From Chloroflexota bacterium (GTDB taxonomy: Bacteria; Chloroflexota; Dehalococcoidia; Tepidiformales; Tepidiformaceae): a stretch of DNA of 64,000 nt. Position numbers and translations under genes: made by a program. Under the pieces are notes generated by a model that saw nothing but the letters and a program-made list of their open reading frames with translations, ran no database searches and was not told the origin of the DNA. Each line of letters opens with the position of its first letter. Position 1 is the first letter of the stretch. The DNA lies in the NCBI GenBank assembly GCA_016191435.1, contig JACPOQ010000032.1:186001-250000 (forward strand). Reading direction: 5' to 3'. This document shows positions 59,720-64,000 of this stretch, piece by piece.

Positions 59720-61093
59720 CTACAGAAGCAGGCGGTATGGGGCTTCGAGCAACGCCTTGACCGCCTGGACGAACTCGGCCGCCGGCGCGCCATCGACGGC
59801 GCGGTGGTCCCAGGTCAGGCTGAGGGTCATCTGCTGGCGGCGCACGGGCCGGTCGCCGTCCCAGGCCACGCCATCGTGGATGCGGCCGACGCCGAGGATG
59901 GCGACATTCGGCGGGTTGATGATGGGCGTGAAGAAGTCGACGCCGAACATGCCAAGGGCGGTAACCGAGAACGTCCCGCCGGCCATCTCGTCGAGCGTTA
60001 GCCTGTTGGCGCGAGCCGCCGCGGCCAGGCGGCTGGACTCGGCGGCGATCTCCTTCAGCGACAGCGTGTCCGCATCGCGAATGACGGGGACCACGAGGCC
60101 GTCATCGAGCGCGACGGCGAGGCCGATGTGGACCCCGGGGAGCAGGTGGATGCCGTCCGCGCGCACTTCGGCGTTGAGACGCGGGTGGCTGCGAAGTGCC
60201 TTCGCGACCGCCTTGATGACGAGGTCGGTGTGGGAAGGCCGGACGCCGTCGGCGGCCCATTCGTCGATGAGCTGCGCGCGCAGCTTGACGGCGTCCTCCA
60301 TCCAGACGTCCACGCCGAGCGTGAGCTGGGCCATCTCCTGGAGGCTGGCGTGCATGCGTTCGAAGATGACCTTACGGATGCCGCGGATGGGCCGAATCTC
60401 GCCGACCGACCCCGCGGGCGTCGCCGGTGCGGCGGGGGCCGGCGCGCCGTGGCCCACCGCTGCTTCGACGTCTTCCTTCGTGATGCGGCCGCCCGGCCCG
60501 GTACCTGTGATGACCGCAAGGTCCACGCCGAGGGATTCGGCGAGCTTGCGGGCAAGGGGCGAAGCGATGACTTCGCGGCCGGGTGTGGTGGGCGCCGCTG
60601 CCGGTAGCGGGGCCGGGCGTGCCAGAGCGGCCTCGACATCGGCCTCGGTGATGCGCCCACCGGGGCCAGTCCCGGGGATGCCCGCGAGGTCCAGCCCGTG
60701 CTCCTTCGCCAGCCGGCGGGCGACGGGCGAGGCGATGACTTCGCCAGCGGCCGCGGCGGCGGGAGCAGGTGGCGGAGTTGTGGTGACGGCCGCGGCGGCG
60801 CCGTTGGTGGAGGCCCGTACCGGGGCGGGGGCGCCAGAGCCGGACGGCATCGGTTCGCCAGGGGCGAGCACGTAGCCGACGACGAGGCCACACTCCAGGG
60901 TTGCGCCCTCCGGCGCCACGTGGCGCACGATGCCATCCTGCTCGGCTTCGACTTCGAACTCGATCTTCTCGGTTTCGAGGCGGTAGATTGGGTCGCCGGC
61001 CCTGACGGCGCCGCCATCGGGGACGTGCCACGCGGCGACCGTGCCCTCCGTCATGGTCATGCCGAGCTTGGGGATCAGCACCTCAGTCGCCAT
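59720..61093 (-). CDS. acoC: Dihydrolipoamide acyltransferase (E2) with two E3-binding domains
   Basis: 457 residues. Lipoyl domain at 1-80 with the lipoylated Lys43 (LETEKIEFEV). Two peripheral subunit-binding domains at about 119-156 (SPVARRLAKEHGLDL) and 175-212 (SPLARKLAESLGVDL) instead of the usual one, joined by Ala/Pro linkers. The catalytic domain from about 225 carries LTWDHRAVDGAPAAEF (His and Asp of the acyltransferase). Substrate specificity (acetoin, pyruvate or branched) is inferred from the AcoX neighbour. ATG 61093 overlaps the end of the AcoX gene by 11 nt. Confidence 0.93.
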   Translation of the reverse strand: MATEVLIPKLGMTMTEGTVAAWHVPDGGAVRAGDPIYRLETEKIEFEVEAEQDGIVRHVAPEGATLECGLVVGYVLAPGEPMPSGSGAPAPVRASTNGAAAAVTTTPPPAPAAAAAGEVIASPVARRLAKEHGLDLAGIPGTGPGGRITEADVEAALARPAPLPAAAPTTPGREVIASPLARKLAESLGVDLAVITGTGPGGRITKEDVEAAVGHGAPAPAAPATPAGSVGEIRPIRGIRKVIFERMHASLQEMAQLTLGVDVWMEDAVKLRAQLIDEWAADGVRPSHTDLVIKAVAKALRSHPRLNAEVRADGIHLLPGVHIGLAVALDDGLVVPVIRDADTLSLKEIAAESSRLAAAARANRLTLDEMAGGTFSVTALGMFGVDFFTPIINPPNVAILGVGRIHDGVAWDGDRPVRRQQMTLSLTWDHRAVDGAPAAEFVQAVKALLEAPYRLLL

Positions 61094-62090
61094 GGCCCAC
61101 CTCGATCGCGCCGCCGCGGAAGACGCCGCGGCACGCCGCAAGCTGGAGCGCGCGTTCGATGTCCACGACGCGCGGGCCGTCGCGGAGCACGCGCAACTGC
61201 GCCTCTTGTCCGGGCTTCAGCACGCGCTCCCGTTCACCATCGAACGCAAGTACGCCGGGTCCCTCCAGCGAAACCCATTCCCCGAGCGGGAGCAGCCGGG
61301 CGGTCTTCACGGGGACATCCTGGTACAGGCCGGGCGCGATGGGGGCGACGACGAAAGCTTCGCCGCCGAAGGTGAGGCTGAGGGCGTGGTCGTCGGTGCT
61401 GGAGACGGGGCAGAGTAAGCCGCCAAGCGCGGAGACGCCGACGGCGGCGGGCTCGGCGCGCGTCATCACGGCGAGGCGCAGGCGCGTGCTGTCCCAGATG
61501 GCGCGGGCGCCGACGAACAGGTCGCCGAGAAGGACCGCGTCGATAAGCGCGAGGTCGTCGCGTTCGCCGGCGATCTCGGCATGGACGAGCTTGGCGACGG
61601 ACGAAACCTCGTGCAGAGCGACGGCGCCCGAGGCGATGAGCCCGGCGGCGGCACCGGCGACCGTGGCTTCGATCATGCGCGGGAAGACGTTGTTCGTCCC
61701 GGTGGAGATGGGGACGACGGGCGCGTCCCGCCAGCCCAGGGCGACGGCGCGGTTCGTGCCATCGCCACCAAGCGTAAGGACGACACTGCAGCCTAGCTCG
61801 TGCATCTGGCGCGCGGCGCGGATGGTATCGAGCGCACTCGCCGTCCCGGGTGATTCGACGGGCGCGAACGAGGCGTCGGCGGCGGATTCTTCCGCCGCTT
61901 CCGAGACGATGCCGTAGCCATCGGGGAGGTAGCGAAACTCGGTGGCGCCGGCGGCGATGGCCCCGGCGATGGCCCGGCGGACGATGTTCCGTTTCTCCTG
62001 GTTATCGAAGGTGGAGGCGCGCGCGACTACGCGGCGGATATCCTTGCCCGATGCGGGGTTTGCGATGATGCCCACCGGCCCCGCTGGCAT
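61083..62090 (-). CDS. acoX: AcoX-like ATP-NAD kinase family protein
   Basis: 335 residues of the NAD-kinase/diacylglycerol-kinase superfamily. GIIANPASGKDIRRVVARAS at the N-terminus and LTLGGDGTNRAV with TGTNNVFP for the nucleotide site. Members are typically encoded within acetoin dehydrogenase operons, but their role is unproven. Its stop overlaps the E2 start and it follows E1beta by 8 nt, so it is firmly within the operon. Confidence 0.92.
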   Translation of the reverse strand: MPAGPVGIIANPASGKDIRRVVARASTFDNQEKRNIVRRAIAGAIAAGATEFRYLPDGYGIVSEAAEESAADASFAPVESPGTASALDTIRAARQMHELGCSVVLTLGGDGTNRAVALGWRDAPVVPISTGTNNVFPRMIEATVAGAAAGLIASGAVALHEVSSVAKLVHAEIAGERDDLALIDAVLLGDLFVGARAIWDSTRLRLAVMTRAEPAAVGVSALGGLLCPVSSTDDHALSLTFGGEAFVVAPIAPGLYQDVPVKTARLLPLGEWVSLEGPGVLAFDGERERVLKPGQEAQLRVLRDGPRVVDIERALQLAACRGVFRGGAIEVGHGD

Positions 62091-62098
62091 GGCGGCGC

Positions 62099-63100
62099 TC
62101 AGCCCGCCTTGCCAACGATCCGCTGCACTTCGGCGGTGATCTTCGCGGCGTCCGGCACATAGAGCTTCTCCAGCGCGGGGCTGAACGGCACGGGCGAGAA
62201 GGGCGCGCCCACACGCCCGATGGGGGCGTCGAGGTAGTCGAACGCCTCCTCCTGGAGCTGCGCTGCGATCTCGGCGCCAAGGCCGCCGAAGCGCACTGCT
62301 TCGTGAACCACCAGCGCGCGGTGGGTCTTCTTCACCGAATTCACGACCGTTTCTGTATCGAACGGCTGAAGCGTCCGGGGGTCGATGACCTCGACATCGA
62401 GGCCGCCGGAGGCGAGGGTATCAGCTGCCTCCATTGCTTCGGGAAGCATGCGGCCGGTGGCCACGATGGTGAAGTTCGTGCCGGCGCGGGCGATCCGGGC
62501 CTGGCCTAGCGGCACTTCGTACATTTCCTCGGGGACTTCGCCCATGACGCCGAGCATGCGCTTGTTGAAGATGACGAAGACGGGGTTGTCGTCGTGGACG
62601 GCGGCGATGAGCAGTCCCTTCGCGTCGTAGGCGGTGGCGGGCATGACGACCTTGAGGCCGGGCACGTGGCAGAGCCACGACTCGAGGCTCTGGGAGTGCT
62701 GCGCGGCGAGGTTGATGCCGGCGCCGGCCATGGTGCAGACGGTCACCGGGAGTTTGGCCTTACCGCCGAACATGTACCGCATCTTCGCCATCTGGTTGAC
62801 GATTTCGTCCATGCATTCGCCGATGAAGTCCATGAACATGATGTCGATGATGGGGCGAAGACCGCAGGCGGCGGAGCCGACGCCGAGGCCGACGATGCCC
62901 TCTTCGGAGATTGGTGTATCGAACACGCGCTTCGGGCCGAACTCCTTGAGCAGCCCGCGCGTGTAGCCGAAAACGCTGCCGTAGCCGGCGACGTCCTCGC
63001 CCGCGAGGAAGACGTCTGGGTCCTCCCGCAGCAACTGGCGGAGCGCTTCGGTGCAGGCGGCGATGTAGGGGATCGTTCGGGTGCCGGTTGCGGTGGACAT
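62099..63100 (-). CDS. acoB: 2-oxoacid/acetoin dehydrogenase E1 beta subunit
   Basis: 333 residues. Transketolase pyrimidine and C-terminal domains: FLAGEDVAGYGSVFGYTRGL, VFDTPISEEGIVGLGVGSA with the thiamine-activating Glu, and RTLQPFDTETVVNSVKKT at the start of the C-terminal domain. It forms the alpha2beta2 decarboxylase with E1alpha and feeds acyl groups to E2. It is 11 nt downstream of E1alpha and has GGAGG shortly upstream of its ATG. The substrate is inferred as acetoin or pyruvate. Confidence 0.94.
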   Translation of the reverse strand: MSTATGTRTIPYIAACTEALRQLLREDPDVFLAGEDVAGYGSVFGYTRGLLKEFGPKRVFDTPISEEGIVGLGVGSAACGLRPIIDIMFMDFIGECMDEIVNQMAKMRYMFGGKAKLPVTVCTMAGAGINLAAQHSQSLESWLCHVPGLKVVMPATAYDAKGLLIAAVHDDNPVFVIFNKRMLGVMGEVPEEMYEVPLGQARIARAGTNFTIVATGRMLPEAMEAADTLASGGLDVEVIDPRTLQPFDTETVVNSVKKTHRALVVHEAVRFGGLGAEIAAQLQEEAFDYLDAPIGRVGAPFSPVPFSPALEKLYVPDAAKITAEVQRIVGKAG

Positions 63101-63111
63101 GCTTCCTCCGG

Positions 63112-64000
63112 TCAGGCCTTCACGTAGTAGACGTCGCGGAGGAGCTCGTCCGGTTCGGGGAAGGGACTCTCTTCCGCGAACTTGATCGCGTCCAGCGCCT
63201 CGGCGCGCGTACGCTCGTGGACTGCGGCGAGCTCAGCGGTGGTGGCGACGCCGGCCTCGGTCAGGCGCTGTTCGAGCAGCTGGATTGGATCGCGCTTGCG
63301 CCATTCGAGCACCTCGTCGTCGGTGCGGTAAGACACGCCCATGCCGCGGATGCCGACATGGTCGTAGAAGCGGTACGTCTTGCACTCCAGCAGCGTGGGG
63401 CCTTCGCCGCGGCGGGCGCGGGCGATGGCTTCACCGGCCGCTTCGTAGACCGCGATGGCGTCCATGCCATCGACGACGGCGCCCGGCATGCCGTAGCCGA
63501 TGGCGCGGTCGGCGACGTCCTTGACCGCCTGGTGCCTGGCCTGGGGCGTGAACTCGCCGTAGCCGTTGTTCTCGCAGAGGAGGATGAGCGGCAACTTCCA
63601 GGTGGCAGCCATGTTGGCGGCTTCGTGGAAGGCGCCTTCGTTGCTGGCGCCGTCGCCGAAGAAGGCCACAGCGACGCTGCCGTTCTCCTTGTACTTGTCG
63701 GCGAAGGCGGCGCCCATCGCGATGGGCGGGCCTGCGGAGACGATTCCGTTCGCGCCGAGCATGCCGAGGTCCATGTCGGAGATGTGCATGCTGCCGCCCT
63801 TGCCGTTGCAATAACCAGTGGCGCGGCCGAAGAGCTCGGCGTACATCTTCTTGAAGTCGCCGCCCTTGGCGACAAGGTGGCCGTGGCCGCGGTGGGTGCT
63901 GGTTATCTGGTCCTCGTCGGTGAGGTTGCACATCACGCCGGAGGCGACGGCTTCTTCGCCGACGTAGAGGTGGAGGGCGCCGGGGATGCGGGCGCTCTCC
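63112..64000 (-). CDS. acoA: 2-oxoacid/acetoin dehydrogenase E1 alpha subunit, truncated at window edge
   Basis: About 295 visible C-terminal residues; the 5' end lies beyond 64000 and the frame stays open to the edge (ESARIPGALHLYVGEEAVAS). The thiamine-pyrophosphate motif is GDGASNEGAFHEAANMAATW...ENNGYGE (GDG...NN). The segment STHRGHGHLVAKGGD, then NGKGGSMHI, is typical of acetoin-type E1alpha. It is the first visible gene of the E1alpha-E1beta-AcoX-E2 operon; no E3 (dihydrolipoamide dehydrogenase) gene is in the window. The substrate remains inference. Confidence 0.93.
   Translation of the reverse strand, partial: ESARIPGALHLYVGEEAVASGVMCNLTDEDQITSTHRGHGHLVAKGGDFKKMYAELFGRATGYCNGKGGSMHISDMDLGMLGANGIVSAGPPIAMGAAFADKYKENGSVAVAFFGDGASNEGAFHEAANMAATWKLPLILLCENNGYGEFTPQARHQAVKDVADRAIGYGMPGAVVDGMDAIAVYEAAGEAIARARRGEGPTLLECKTYRFYDHVGIRGMGVSYRTDDEVLEWRKRDPIQLLEQRLTEAGVATTAELAAVHERTRAEALDAIKFAEESPFPEPDELLRDVYYVKA

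Noticed and set aside
58731-60875. Plus-strand open frame of 714 codons across PrpD and E2
   Set aside because: Crosses two well-supported minus-strand genes and an intergenic gap; no recognisable domain.

Overview
The window is 64 kb of G+C-rich chromosomal DNA (roughly two thirds G+C by eye), densely coding, with no rRNA, insertion sequence, integrase or CRISPR array that I can see. Gene content points to the phylum Chloroflexota, probably near Dehalococcoidia/Tepidiforma. The evidence is a run of membrane proteins of the YYY (DUF2298) and Agl23-like types known mainly from Chloroflexota and archaea, several CaiB-type CoA transferases, an ECF42 sigma factor with its DGPF partner, and housekeeping genes of ordinary bacterial type. 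The species call is inference.

Layout. 0-5 kb: the end of a CARDB/SH3 surface protein, dnaG, a CoA transferase and a PAS protein. 5-9 kb, minus strand: an esterase, an ECF42 sigma factor with its DGPF protein and a recognisable cognate promoter, and an ATP-grasp protein. 9-15.4 kb: an NnrS-like membrane protein, a cupin, an ArsR-MMPL-DUF2892-DUF302 operon, and a divergent XRE/cupin-GNAT pair. 15.4-21.7 kb: katG, a NarL-type two-component pair, a small membrane protein and an acetyltransferase. 21.9-22.3 kb: tRNA-Gly, tRNA-Leu and tRNA-Gln. 22.3-29.8 kb: QueD, several zinc-ribbon proteins, a DRTGG P-loop protein, PcrA/UvrD helicase and an MscS channel. 29.8-35.3 kb: rnc-smc-ftsY. 35.3-45.2 kb: a five-gene, archaeal-like surface glycosylation or lipid-carrier cluster ending in a 30-residue membrane microprotein. 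45.3-50.7 kb: a PilZ protein, a CoA transferase, a methyltransferase behind a structured leader, and a translationally coupled pair of CoA transferases, one lacking the catalytic Asp. 50.9-54.7 kb: a flavin cassette (nucleophile-less alpha/beta hydrolase, luciferase-like monooxygenase, halogenase-like FAD enzyme). 54.7-57 kb: an A+T-richer patch with a mini-LuxR regulator and two exported orphans, then a Phd/RelE toxin-antitoxin pair. 57-64 kb, minus strand: acyl-CoA dehydrogenase, MmgE/PrpD, and an acetoin-type 2-oxoacid dehydrogenase operon (E1alpha, E1beta, AcoX, E2) running off the right edge.

Two themes run across the window. Catabolism is built around acyl-CoA chemistry: four CoA transferases, an acyl-CoA dehydrogenase, a 2-oxoacid dehydrogenase and a PrpD homologue. 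Gene starts are of two kinds. Some have strong Shine-Dalgarno sequences. Many others, usually first genes of transcripts, have no Shine-Dalgarno but carry a -10-like hexamer (TANNNT or close) exactly 6-7 nt before the start codon. This is the signature of leaderless mRNA, and I used it to choose several starts.
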